This document shows, piece by piece, positions 27,810-41,378 of a DNA stretch of 64,000 nt. The translations under genes were made by a program, and so were the position numbers. The number at the start of each line of letters is the position of its first letter. Within the stretch, counting starts at the first letter, position 1. This DNA is from Planctomycetota bacterium (lineage in GTDB: Bacteria > Planctomycetota > JACOTG01), in assembly GCA_016178505.1 (NCBI GenBank), contig JACOTG010000052.1, forward strand, positions 1-64,000. The letters run 5' to 3'. A model generated the notes under the pieces. It was not told the origin of the DNA. It searched no databases and saw nothing but the letters and a program-made list of their open reading frames with translations.

Positions 27810-28145
27810 TCAGCCGAGGACGGGCGCGATGAATTTCTTCAACTGATCCACTGTCTTGAACCCGGCTTCCTGCTTCACGACCGATCCGCCATGGAAGAGC
27901 ATCAGCATCGGAATCGCCGTGATCTTGTACTTCATCGCGGTGTTCGGGTTGTCATCGGTGTTGAGCTTGCCCACCTTCAGCTTACCGTCGTACTCACCGG
28001 CGATCACGTCGACGTTCGGAGACATGGCCTTACAGGGTCCGCACCAAGTCGCCCAAAAATCCACGAGGACCGGAGTGGTCGATTTCAGCACGGTTTGATC
28101 GAAGTTCTGATCGGTGATCTCGATGATCTTTGCAGACGTCGCCAT
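27810..28145 (-). CDS. trxA: Thioredoxin
   Basis: PVLVDFWATWCGPCKAMSPNVDVIAGEYDGKLKVGKLNTDDNPNTAMKYKITAIPMLMLFHGG. Confidence 0.96.
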   Translation of the reverse strand: MATSAKIIEITDQNFDQTVLKSTTPVLVDFWATWCGPCKAMSPNVDVIAGEYDGKLKVGKLNTDDNPNTAMKYKITAIPMLMLFHGGSVVKQEAGFKTVDQLKKFIAPVLG

Positions 28146-28230
28146 CGGCGGAGCCTCCTACGTTTGGGGAATCGAAAACTCCGTCATCCTTACAAGCGGC
28201 GGAGGTGGACTGTCAAGCCGGAACTGCCTC

Positions 28231-29037
28231 TCATGCAGGAGGCGGCTGCGACTCGATGAACGGGTCGGGCGGGAGCGGTTTGGGGAACGGGCGTCGTCGT
28301 AAAACGATCTCGCCGAAGGGTTCCTCTTGAGTGACGATCGCCTTCCCCAGGCGAATCATTTCGAGCACTCCGAGGAACACTCCGATGACGTATCCGCGGT
28401 CGCGCCGATTTTGGAACAAACGCGAAAACGAGATTGTCTCGGACTGACGCAGGAGGGCGTCGAGGCGCTCGACGTGGGCCTCGATGGGCGTGTCGTCATA
28501 AACGATCTCGCGCTCAGAGGAGACGCGGATCTCCGAAAGCACCTTGGAGAATGCCTGGAAGAGGTCGTAGAGTTCGATCTCTCCGAGCGCCTGACCGAGA
28601 TCGACGGTTTCCTCTCCGGCTTTCTGACGTTCGAACACTTCGTCGAAGCCGCGAGGGAACATGCGCTCGACGGCTTCCATCCGCTCGCGGAGCAGCGCCC
28701 CCAGCTCCTTGAACCGGCGATACTCGAGGAGCTGTCGCACGAGATCGGTCCGCGGATCGGGCGGCTCTTCGTCCTCGTCGGCCGAGAGCTCCGGCAGCAG
28801 CATCCTCGACTTGATGACCATGAGCGTGGAAGCCATCACGAGAAAATCGCCGACCCCGTCGACGTCGAGGTCCTTCATGCTGCGAAGGTGTTCGAGGAAC
28901 TGGTCGAGAATGCGCGAGATGGGGATGTCGTAGACGTTCAGCTCGTCCTTCTTGATCAGGTGAAGAAGAAGGTCGAGCGGACCGTTGTAGATGTCCAGAT
29001 CGACTCGGTAGTCCGCTTGCGTCGTGTCGGTCACCAT
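28231..29037 (-). CDS. scpA: Segregation and condensation protein A
   Basis: YRVDLDIYNGPLDLLLHLIKKDELNVYDIPISRILDQFLEHL...; start trimmed from the 827-aa ORF. Confidence 0.93.
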   Translation of the reverse strand: MVTDTTQADYRVDLDIYNGPLDLLLHLIKKDELNVYDIPISRILDQFLEHLRSMKDLDVDGVGDFLVMASTLMVIKSRMLLPELSADEDEEPPDPRTDLVRQLLEYRRFKELGALLRERMEAVERMFPRGFDEVFERQKAGEETVDLGQALGEIELYDLFQAFSKVLSEIRVSSEREIVYDDTPIEAHVERLDALLRQSETISFSRLFQNRRDRGYVIGVFLGVLEMIRLGKAIVTQEEPFGEIVLRRRPFPKPLPPDPFIESQPPPA

Positions 29038-29705
29038 GGCCGCAGCCTCAGAAACGCTTCGTAGATTTCCACCAAGAACAGCCTGCTGTGGCCCATCGAG
29101 GTCCAGCAGCCGATGATCAGGCTGGCAAACGTCCGTGATACCGCAGGAATCTGGAAAAGCGCCACCGCGAGAAAATAACCCTCGAAGCCGACGTGCCTGT
29201 AGATCTCGGCCACCGGCCGGGGCAGGAATGGTCGGATCACGTGCGACCCGTCGAGCGGCGGGATCGGCAGCAGGTTGAAGATCGCGAGAGCGATGTTCGT
29301 GAAGACGAGCATTCCCATGAGGAGCATTGCCGGGTTTTCGGCGGTTTTCTCTCCGAACAAAGGAAGGTGCATGAGCAACCCGAAGAAGATCGCGATCGCG
29401 ACGTTCGAGAACGGACCCGCAAGGGTGACGAGAATGTCGTCGCGATGCGGATGGCGAAGCGCCGCGACGTTCACCGGAACCGGTTTCGCCCCGCCGAGCG
29501 CGTAGCCGCCGAGAAGTGTCGAAGCGATCGGCAGGAGGATCGAGCGGAAGGGGTCGATGTGAGGAATCGGGTTGAGCGTGATGCGCCCGAGCGACCTCGC
29601 CGTCGAATCGCCGCAGCGATCCGCCACCCACGCATGCGCAACCTCGTGAACGACGAACGACATGACGAACAGGAAGAAGTAAATGGCGAAGAAGACGATC
29701 GTCAT
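29031..29705 (-). CDS. M50 (site-2 protease family) membrane metalloprotease
   Basis: MSFVVHEVAHAWVADRCGD (HExxH) and NLLPIPPLDGSHV. Confidence 0.9.
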   Translation of the reverse strand: MTIVFFAIYFFLFVMSFVVHEVAHAWVADRCGDSTARSLGRITLNPIPHIDPFRSILLPIASTLLGGYALGGAKPVPVNVAALRHPHRDDILVTLAGPFSNVAIAIFFGLLMHLPLFGEKTAENPAMLLMGMLVFTNIALAIFNLLPIPPLDGSHVIRPFLPRPVAEIYRHVGFEGYFLAVALFQIPAVSRTFASLIIGCWTSMGHSRLFLVEIYEAFLRLRPW

Positions 29706-29838
29706 CGAGTCTCCCACGAAGAGAGCGGCGGATTGTAACACAGCTCGCGGTTACACTTCGGAAGCCGGCGGCGGCGACGACGCGACGCGATGGTGATAAG
29801 ATTCCGCCTCTTTTTCCCGCCGGCGGGCGAGGGCTCCC

Positions 29839-30804
29839 ATGGAAAACATCGAGTACGGGAAACAGATCCTCGAGGTCGAAGAGCTCGCGGTGCGCAAGGT
29901 GCGCGAGTCGCTCGGTCCAAGCTTCGACCAAGCCGTCTCGATGCTCCTCGCGTGCACGAGTCGTGTGATCGTCACGGGAATGGGCAAGGCCGGTCTGATC
30001 GGGGAGAAGGTCTCGGCAACGCTCGCGAGCACCGGCACCCCTTCGCACTCGCTGCACCCGGCGGACGCGTACCACGGCGACCTCGGTCGAGTCGTGAAGG
30101 AAGACATCGTCCTCATCCTCTCGAACAGCGGCGAAACGGAAGAAATCGTGCGACTCCTTCCGCTCATCCGGCGGGTCGGCGCCAAGATCGTCGCGATCAC
30201 CGGGTCGGCGACGTCGACGCTCGCGAAGCACGGTGACGTCGTGTTGTGCATGGGCGCGATCGACGAAGCGTGCCCCATCGGCCTCGCACCCACCGCGAGC
30301 ACGACGGCAATGCTCGCGCTCGGCGACGCGCTGGCGATGGTCGTGGCAAAGGCGCGGCGCTTCACCGCCGAAGAGTATGCGGCCTATCATCCCGGCGGAA
30401 GCCTGGGACGGAAGCTCTTGCGCGTGAGCGAGATCATGCGAAGCGGTGACGCAATCACCGTCGTGGCGACCGACGTCGCGGTACTCGACGCGCTGCTTCG
30501 CATGAACCGGACGAAGGGTCGACCCGGCGCTGCGTGCGTCGTCGACGACGATCGCCGTCTCGTCGGCATCGTCACGGACGGCGATCTCGTGCGGCACCTC
30601 GAGAAGGGTCCCGGTTTTCTCTCGCATCCGGTGAGCGAAATCATGGGGCGGCAGCCCAAGCGCATCGGCCTCGATCGCCTGGCGACGGAGGGACTGCAGC
30701 TCCTGCGGGATCACAAGGTCGATCAGCTCCCTGTCGTGGACGCGGACGAGCGGCCGGTCGGGCTACTCGACATCCAGGACCTCGCGAGCGCGGGGCTCTT
30801 TTGA
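29839..30804 (+). CDS. kdsD: D-arabinose 5-phosphate isomerase (SIS + CBS pair)
   Basis: VIVTGMGKAGLIGEKVSATLASTGTPSHSLHPADAYHGDLG...LSNSGETEEI and two CBS domains; kdsC follows. Confidence 0.92.
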   Translation: MENIEYGKQILEVEELAVRKVRESLGPSFDQAVSMLLACTSRVIVTGMGKAGLIGEKVSATLASTGTPSHSLHPADAYHGDLGRVVKEDIVLILSNSGETEEIVRLLPLIRRVGAKIVAITGSATSTLAKHGDVVLCMGAIDEACPIGLAPTASTTAMLALGDALAMVVAKARRFTAEEYAAYHPGGSLGRKLLRVSEIMRSGDAITVVATDVAVLDALLRMNRTKGRPGAACVVDDDRRLVGIVTDGDLVRHLEKGPGFLSHPVSEIMGRQPKRIGLDRLATEGLQLLRDHKVDQLPVVDADERPVGLLDIQDLASAGLF

Positions 30805-30806
30805 GC

Positions 30807-31352
30807 GTGGCCGATCGACGAACGACGAAGCGGGTCGACTCATCGCGCCTGCGCCGCGTTTCGCTGCTCGTCCTGGACGTGGACGGCGTGCTCACGGACG
30901 GGCGCGTTCAATTCGACTCCACGGGCAAGGAGACGAAAGTCTTCCACGTGCACGACGGTGCCGGCATCGCGTACTTCCGGAAGTGCGGTGGGCGTGTCGC
31001 GCTCCTGTCGGGTCGCTCGAGCGACGTCGTGAAGGAACGCGCGCGGGAACTCGGCATCGAGGATTGCCTGCAGGGATTCATGCAGAAGACGTCGCCGTAC
31101 GAGGCGCTGCTGACGAAGCACGGCCTCACCGACGAAGCGGTCTGCTACGTCGGCGACGATCTCACGGACCTTCCACTCCTCCGCCGCGTCGGTTTCCCCG
31201 TCGCGCCCCGAAACGCGCGCACCGAAGTGCGTCGCGTTGCCGCGTACGTGACGCGGGCGTGCGGCGGCGACGGTGCCGTTCGCGAAGTCGTCGAGCTGCT
31301 CCTTCGCTCACAGGGAAAGTGGCAGACGATGGTGGAGCGCGCGGGAATATGA
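30807..31352 (+). CDS. kdsC: KDO-8-phosphate phosphatase (HAD)
   Basis: VSLLVLDVDGVLTDGRVQFDSTGKETKVFHVHDGAGI...YVGDDLTDLPLLRRVGFPVA. GTG (or TTG 30801) start overlaps the kdsD stop. Confidence 0.9.
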   Translation: MADRRTTKRVDSSRLRRVSLLVLDVDGVLTDGRVQFDSTGKETKVFHVHDGAGIAYFRKCGGRVALLSGRSSDVVKERARELGIEDCLQGFMQKTSPYEALLTKHGLTDEAVCYVGDDLTDLPLLRRVGFPVAPRNARTEVRRVAAYVTRACGGDGAVREVVELLLRSQGKWQTMVERAGI

Positions 31353-34264
31353 GGCCGCTCGTCGTGTTCGCGGTGGCGTTGGCGCTCCTGGTGGGCCTGC
31401 TTGCCCTCGGCTCGCGGTTGTTCGACGACCCGTCCCGTCACGCGCGGACCGTTTCGCCTGCCGCCGCGTCATCGTCCGGCCCGCCTACCTCGGACGAGTC
31501 GGAAGCTCTGACGGCGATCGACGACAAGTCCGGTGGAACGGTTCGCATCGGCAAGCTCGCGAACGGATCGATCGAGATCTATCGCGAGTCGACGGTGTAC
31601 GGGCATCGCGTCGTGACGCGCTGGTGCCGGCTCGAGTTCGACGAGGTGGCGCTCCTCCCGGAGAAGAACGGCGAGCTGCATCATCCGATCACCACCTTCT
31701 ACGCGATGGACGGCGAAACCGAGCTGCTTCGCCTGACTGCCGATCGCGGCTTCGTGAAGATCGCCGAGTCGTCGAGCACCGCCAATGTCATGACTCCGAC
31801 CGCGGCGGACGTCCGGCTCGTCGGCAACGTGGTCGGCCGAGCGGCGCAGTCGACGGAGCCCGGCGTCAAAGGAGACGTGGTCGTCCTCGAGGCGGACCGG
31901 CTCGACGTTCCGTTGTCGGCCAAGAAACCCTACGTGCGGTCGCTCACCAGCGACGCGCGCGTGCACATCTTCGAAGATCCGGCGTTCGACGTCTCGGGTG
32001 CCGGGTTCCTGGCGACCGTCGACGCTCCCGGAGGCGACGCGACCGACACTCGCCCGGGATTCCACACGTACCGACTCGACCGAGACGCGCACATCGAGGC
32101 GCGCGGCAGCGCGGCTCAAGCGTTCGGCGACCAGGCGGGATCGAACGAGCCCGTCACGATCGACTCACCGGGGGGCGTCGTCGTGACGCGCGTCACCGAA
32201 GCCTCGCCGTCCGTCGATCGCCGCCGGCTCGAGTTCGCGGGGCCCGTGACGGTGACCCGTGCGACGATGCGACACACGGCGGCGCACGTCGTGCTCGAGA
32301 TCGAACGCGATGCGCAGGCGCGCGATCCGCGGGCTTGGATGCCGACCGACGTCGCCTCGGACGGTGGCGTGACCCTCGACGAGCCACGTCTTCATGCCGT
32401 CGCACGAACGATGCACATGACGTTTCGTCGCGTGACGCGCGATGCGAACCCGACGCTGGGATCGACGAAGTTCTCCGGTTCGCCGCGCCTTTCGATCGCC
32501 GGCGCCTCGACTCCGCCCGGCCTCGGCACTCCCAAGGACGCATCGAACGCAGCCGAACCGCTCACGATCGCGTGCGCGAACGACATCGTGCTTCGCGCGC
32601 CGGACCCGGGTGTCCAGGAGCTCGACGCGACGAAAGCCGTCCGCGTCGTCATCCCTTCGGCGGCCATGACTCTCGACACCGGCGTGCTGCATGCCGTGCT
32701 GCGAGGCATCGATCATCCGACGCTGCAATCGATCGACGCCACCGACGGCGCGCACGTCGTCGCCCAAGACGTCGTCGCCGACGGCAAGACGCTGCACTGG
32801 TCGGCGGGCGAGAGCGATGGCGAGCCGAGCGCGTTCGACGTCGACGGTTCTCCGCGCCTCGACATCGCGAACGGCCGAGCGTTCCGCTCGGAGCTGATGC
32901 TCGACGAGCACGAGGACGGCACCGCGGAGCCCGTCAGCGTGACGTGCACCGGCAAAATGCGCATCGAGATCGCGGCGGACGGCAGCCGGCGAACGATCAC
33001 GCTCGTCGATGACGTGCGTGTTTGGTCCGAGGCCAAGGCCGGCGACGAGGGGTTCGAGCTACGGTGCCGCGCGCTGCGGCTCGTGACTCGAGAGGTGAAC
33101 GGGAAAAGCGAGGTTCTCGATCTCGTCGCGCGAGACGCCGTCGTGATCACGAGCCCGCGGCTCGAGGGTTCCGGCGACGTCTTGCGTCTCGAGCCCATCG
33201 AGGGTGGATCGCGACGCCGCCTCGTGCTCGAGGGCAAACCGGCCTCGATCGCATTCGTTGACACCCACGAGCAACGCCAGCAGATTCGCGCGCGAATGCT
33301 CACGGCGATTTCAGATCCGAGCGAGCCGGACGTGCGCCGCGTCGAGGCTCGCGGCGACGTCTTCGCCTCCCTGCTCGGGGCGACGGCAGAAACCAAGGGT
33401 CGCGTGAAGCCGGACGCGGAGTGGACCGTTGCGGCACCAGCCGCCGACGTGACGCTTCGTCGGCGCGTCGCACCCGAAACCGGATTCGCCGTCCAATCGC
33501 TCGATGCCCGCGACGGAGTCGCGATGAAAGTCGAGGACGACGAGGCGACGGGCTCGCGCTTCACCTATTCCGCAGGAGACAAGGAATCGACGGGCTCGCT
33601 CGTGGGATCGCCGAACGGGACCGAGCCCGCGCGATTGTCGCTTCGAAACGACTACGACCCGAGCCGGCACGACACGGCGGTCGCACCCGAGATGCAATTC
33701 GTCGTCGACGAACACGCACCGCGCGCTCGCCGACTCAAGCGAGTCTTCTGTCCGAAGGGCGGCGAGTTCACTCGCTACGCACCCGTCGAAGATCTGCCCG
33801 GCATTGCGCCACCGCGCAGCGCAACCGCCAAGGATCCGCCGAAGTTCCACGAGACGACGATCACGTGCAAGCGCTCGGCGACGCTCGTGCCGTACGATCA
33901 CGTCGAGTTCCTCGGCAGCGCCGTCGCGAAGACCGAGGATGCCGGCATCATCGAAGGCGAGCGAATCGTGATCGGGCTCCTGCCCGTGGACTCCGGCTTG
34001 CGCAAGGCCGGGCAGATCGCCGGCATCGCGGTGACGGGCACGGCACACGTGCACTACGGCGACCTCGAAGGCTTCGCCGATCGCATCGAGCTGGACCCGT
34101 CAAACGAGTGGGTCACGTTCCTCGGCGAAAGCGGGCGCGACGCGCGCGTCTCGACTCGCGACATGAGCGACCATTCGTCGATGATCCACTACAACCGGCG
34201 AACCGGCTCGTTCAATACGGGGCCCTTCGAACTGACCAAACGGCCGGAAAAGAAAAAGAGCTGA
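31349..34264 (+). CDS. Very large LptC/OstA-like periplasmic protein (971 aa)
   Basis: ATGA overlap with kdsC; N-terminal TM (MRPLVVFAVALALLVGLLALGSRLF); repeated beta-rich segments such as VTVTRATMRHTAAHVVLEI and HVEFLGSAVAKTEDAGIIEGERIVI; lies between kdsC and lptD. Confidence 0.65.
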   Translation: MRPLVVFAVALALLVGLLALGSRLFDDPSRHARTVSPAAASSSGPPTSDESEALTAIDDKSGGTVRIGKLANGSIEIYRESTVYGHRVVTRWCRLEFDEVALLPEKNGELHHPITTFYAMDGETELLRLTADRGFVKIAESSSTANVMTPTAADVRLVGNVVGRAAQSTEPGVKGDVVVLEADRLDVPLSAKKPYVRSLTSDARVHIFEDPAFDVSGAGFLATVDAPGGDATDTRPGFHTYRLDRDAHIEARGSAAQAFGDQAGSNEPVTIDSPGGVVVTRVTEASPSVDRRRLEFAGPVTVTRATMRHTAAHVVLEIERDAQARDPRAWMPTDVASDGGVTLDEPRLHAVARTMHMTFRRVTRDANPTLGSTKFSGSPRLSIAGASTPPGLGTPKDASNAAEPLTIACANDIVLRAPDPGVQELDATKAVRVVIPSAAMTLDTGVLHAVLRGIDHPTLQSIDATDGAHVVAQDVVADGKTLHWSAGESDGEPSAFDVDGSPRLDIANGRAFRSELMLDEHEDGTAEPVSVTCTGKMRIEIAADGSRRTITLVDDVRVWSEAKAGDEGFELRCRALRLVTREVNGKSEVLDLVARDAVVITSPRLEGSGDVLRLEPIEGGSRRRLVLEGKPASIAFVDTHEQRQQIRARMLTAISDPSEPDVRRVEARGDVFASLLGATAETKGRVKPDAEWTVAAPAADVTLRRRVAPETGFAVQSLDARDGVAMKVEDDEATGSRFTYSAGDKESTGSLVGSPNGTEPARLSLRNDYDPSRHDTAVAPEMQFVVDEHAPRARRLKRVFCPKGGEFTRYAPVEDLPGIAPPRSATAKDPPKFHETTITCKRSATLVPYDHVEFLGSAVAKTEDAGIIEGERIVIGLLPVDSGLRKAGQIAGIAVTGTAHVHYGDLEGFADRIELDPSNEWVTFLGESGRDARVSTRDMSDHSSMIHYNRRTGSFNTGPFELTKRPEKKKS

Positions 34265-34275
34265 CCCTACCGCGC

Positions 34276-36690
34276 ATGCCACGCCGCCAACAGCGACCGA
34301 ATGTGGCGAGGTTCCCGCCGGCCCCGCATCATCGGATCGCCTCGATCGCCGTCGCTCTTCTCGTCCTCGTGTGCTCGGCGTTCGCACAGGAAATGCGCGA
34401 CGTCCAGAAACGCGAGAGCGCCGCCGAGCGCGAGGCCCGCTATCGCGCGGCCGCTGAAGGAGAAATCCGTGCATCGGGCGGCTTCAAATGTGGGTACGTG
34501 GATCCTGACACTGGACAATTCGTCGTTGGCTTCGCCGGCAACGTCAGGATCTTCTCGAAGGGCCTTCAGATTCGGGCCGAGAATGTCGTCGTGTGGTGCA
34601 ACCGCGAGAAGCTCGATGCGGCGCGGATGAAGTCCGGCGACGCAGACGCTGATCAAGGCGGCGCCGTGATTCCTCTGGAAGCCGCCGAAGAGATCTATGC
34701 CGACGAGGACGTCACGGTCGAGATGGATCACGACAAGACGCACGAGTCGGTTCGTGCGGATCGCTTCTTCTACGACCTCAAACACGAGCAGGCCATTTTC
34801 GTCGACGGCTACGTCGAGAGCTACGCCGACGTGCGCGGCCGGCGCGTGCCCCTTTTCCTTCGAGCCGAAGAGATCCGGCAGCTTGGCGCGGGCTATTTCG
34901 TCGGGACCAACGCCAGCATCACGAACTGCAGCTATGGCGAACCGCACTGGCACGTGCACGCCTCCGAGATCACGCTCGACACGCGCACGCCGGGCGCGGC
35001 GCTCTATCGCGCGGACAACGCGAGCTTCCGCATCGGCGACTTCCCCATCTTCTGGCTGCCTTTCGTCCAAGGCGATTTGAACGGCGGTTCGAATTTCTAC
35101 TTCAAGGGCGCGCGCGTCGGTCACTCGACGAGGCTCGGCACGTACGCACTCACCGAGTGGGGCGACCAAATCCGTCTCGGCAGCGGCAAGGACCGATACA
35201 CCTGGGGCGACTGGACGCTGCACCTCGATCCGATGGAGAAGCGAGGAATGGGCGTCGGCCTCGACGTCGACTATCAAACCGCGCAGTACTTTGGCCGATT
35301 CCGCTCCTACTACCTTCACGACACGGGTGAGTCGGACAAGAACGACCAACCGATCGACGATCGCAGCCGCGGGCGCGTTCGTTTGCAGCATCGGCAGGAG
35401 GACTTGCCGTTCGGCTTCGAGGGCACGGCCGAGATCTCCTACCTCACGGATGAGAACTTCCTGAACGAGTTCTTCGAGCGGGAAGCGAAGACGGGAAAAG
35501 AGCAGGAGACGGTTGCGTACCTCAAAAAGACCTTCGACGACCAAGCGTTCACCGTTCTCGGCAAGTGGCGGATCAACGACTTTCAGACGACGACGGAGTA
35601 CCTGCCTCAAGCGGGCTACCGGGTGCTGTCGAAGCCGCTGCTACCGGGCACGCCGCTCGGGACGAACCTTTATTTCACCGACGAGACCGAGCTGGCAAAC
35701 GTTCGCTTCAGTCCGAGCACGGACCTGGCTCCGGGCGTCGAGGAGCGCCGCCAGACGACTCGCTTCGACACCCGGAACCAGTTGAACGTCCCCGCGTCGT
35801 TCGGCGACTTCAACCTGAACCCGTTCGTCGAGGGACGCTACACGGTGTGGGGCGAGCCCGCGGACCCGCAGACGCAGGACGTCATCGCGCGCGTCGTGAC
35901 CGCGTCCGGCTTTCGCCTCGATACCCAAGCGTGGCGCAACTACGACGCAAACGTCGGATGGATGCGAGTACACGGGGTTCGCCACGTGATCAATCCGGAG
36001 ATCGCGTTCCTGAATCGCTGGGCCGTGACGCAGTCGCCCGACGAGCTGATCCAGTTCGACGAAGTCGACGCCGTCAAGAAGGAGCAGTTCGTGGAGCTGT
36101 CCGTGCGAAATCGACTGGAGACCCGCGGCGGGGAGACGACGCGGACCTTTTTCGATTGGCGCATGGCCAACCGGTTCTTCCCCGACGCCGAGCGCGACGA
36201 CGCCGGCGATCCTTGGGGCCATCTCGAGAACGACGTGCGCGCGACGCTGTCCGACCGGTTGCTCGTTTTGTGGGACTCGGAATACGACTGGTACGAGCAC
36301 GCGTTCGCGTCGATGAACACAGGCGTTCGCGTCCGCCCGACCGAAGAAGCGCGCGTGCTCTTGCAGCATCGCTTCGTGCGCGACACCTCGTCCATCGTCG
36401 CCGGTGGACTCGAGTATCGCCTGAGCGAGAAATGGATCGCGGACGTCTTCGAGCAGTTCGACACCGAGATCGGCCGCGAGCTGGAAAACCGATTCGTCCT
36501 ACAGCGTTACACTCACGATTGGGTCTTCGAATTCGAGATCAGCGTGAACCACAACCAAAAGGACACACGAGTGTCCGTTGCGGTTTACCCGCGCGACTAC
36601 TTCTTCGGCAGCCAGCGCCAAAAGCGGGGTTTCGACGAAGCGCCGTTCTTCGACCGTGGGGCGGGGCCTGTTCACGATTCGAACAGGTGA
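34276..36690 (+). CDS. lptD: LPS assembly outer-membrane protein LptD
   Basis: OstA-like N-terminus, YFVGTNASITNCSYGEPHWHVHASEITLD and NASFRIGDFPIFWLPF, C-terminal beta-barrel strands. Confidence 0.85.
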   Translation: MPRRQQRPNVARFPPAPHHRIASIAVALLVLVCSAFAQEMRDVQKRESAAEREARYRAAAEGEIRASGGFKCGYVDPDTGQFVVGFAGNVRIFSKGLQIRAENVVVWCNREKLDAARMKSGDADADQGGAVIPLEAAEEIYADEDVTVEMDHDKTHESVRADRFFYDLKHEQAIFVDGYVESYADVRGRRVPLFLRAEEIRQLGAGYFVGTNASITNCSYGEPHWHVHASEITLDTRTPGAALYRADNASFRIGDFPIFWLPFVQGDLNGGSNFYFKGARVGHSTRLGTYALTEWGDQIRLGSGKDRYTWGDWTLHLDPMEKRGMGVGLDVDYQTAQYFGRFRSYYLHDTGESDKNDQPIDDRSRGRVRLQHRQEDLPFGFEGTAEISYLTDENFLNEFFEREAKTGKEQETVAYLKKTFDDQAFTVLGKWRINDFQTTTEYLPQAGYRVLSKPLLPGTPLGTNLYFTDETELANVRFSPSTDLAPGVEERRQTTRFDTRNQLNVPASFGDFNLNPFVEGRYTVWGEPADPQTQDVIARVVTASGFRLDTQAWRNYDANVGWMRVHGVRHVINPEIAFLNRWAVTQSPDELIQFDEVDAVKKEQFVELSVRNRLETRGGETTRTFFDWRMANRFFPDAERDDAGDPWGHLENDVRATLSDRLLVLWDSEYDWYEHAFASMNTGVRVRPTEEARVLLQHRFVRDTSSIVAGGLEYRLSEKWIADVFEQFDTEIGRELENRFVLQRYTHDWVFEFEISVNHNQKDTRVSVAVYPRDYFFGSQRQKRGFDEAPFFDRGAGPVHDSNR

Positions 36691-36724
36691 CGGGAAAGCC
36701 TCGCGGCTCGGCGTTTGCCCGTCC

Positions 36725-36754
36725 TTGACGCGGCTCCGCGGGGAGGGCTATAGT
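36725..36754 (+). promoter_or_regulatory. Sigma-70-type promoter for tatA
   Basis: TTGACG (36725-36730) - 18 nt - TATAGT (36749-36754). Confidence 0.6.
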
Positions 36755-36829
36755 TGGGCCACTCTCCTTGGAGTCGTCTCCCTCGATCGATATCGAAGTC
36801 GTCAGTTTTTTGGAGTGCGATAACCAAAG

Positions 36830-37072
36830 ATGAATCTCGGCTGGATGGAAATGGTCGTGGTGCTCATCGTGGCTTTGCTGCTGTTCGGCAAGCGCCTCCC
36901 AGAGGTCGGCCGCTCACTCGGCAAGGGAATCCTCGAGTTCAAGAAGGGCATCAAGGGCATCGAGGATGACGTCAATCCCGACGAGCTCACGCGCGTTTCG
37001 GTGAAGCAGGATGATCGGTCGAGACAGCTCCCCAAGACCGAAGAAAAAGAGCTGAACAAGACCCCGGCCTGA
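36830..37072 (+). CDS. tatA: Sec-independent translocase TatA/TatB family
   Basis: MNLGWMEMVVVLIVALLLFGKRLPEVGRSLGKGILEFKKGIKG. Confidence 0.9.
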   Translation: MNLGWMEMVVVLIVALLLFGKRLPEVGRSLGKGILEFKKGIKGIEDDVNPDELTRVSVKQDDRSRQLPKTEEKELNKTPA

Positions 37073-37099
37073 GCCCCGATTCGGTCGAGTAAGCCCCCG

Positions 37100-40955
<3,856 letters not shown>

Positions 40956-41378
40956 GAGAAACCCTCTGCTTTTCCCTCTTCTATCTCAGGGCTTGTTGAC
41001 TATGTCTCTCTTCATTCAACTGAAACCTACTCTTCATCATCTTGTCCACCGAGACAGGTTGTGGAGAACTCGAGCGTACCGCGGCTAACTCCTAGAACCC
41101 GTGGTGCCTCGGAGCCATCGTCGGTTCCGTCGAACGTGGAGTAGCCGTGGAAACCGGCTTCAAGAAAGACCCGCCTCTTCACACCTATCCCGTCGTCTGT
41201 CCGAGCAATCGCCGCCGCCGCCGCCATTCTCCACAGGCCATCCACCGCCGCCGAACGGTCTGCCGACAAGGATGTTCTTGGTTGAAAAACCGACCCATTG
41301 TACCAGCGTGCCGGAGCACCCACAAGAAAGCGAGTGGCGCGCAGTTCGAGCGTCATTGGCGCCCCCATCGGAAGACGT
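40956..41378. promoter_or_regulatory. Candidate oriC between dnaA and dnaN
   Basis: DnaA-box-like 9-mers TTGTCCACC (41042-41050), TGTGGAGAA (41060-41068) and TTCTCCACA (41227-41235), flanked by dnaA and dnaN. Confidence 0.6.

Noticed and set aside
29038-30714. N-terminal 550 residues of the 827-aa ORF containing ScpA
   Set aside because: Antisense to kdsD and overlapping the M50 protease; ScpA homology begins at MVTDTTQADYR (29037).
32165-32911. Minus-strand ORF within the LptC-like gene
   Set aside because: Shadow ORF; the plus-strand frame is continuous across 2.9 kb with the operon overlap.
41204-41262. CCGCCG repeats as a possible tandem array
   Set aside because: Short GC microsatellite-like tract; no repeat/spacer structure and no CRISPR array.
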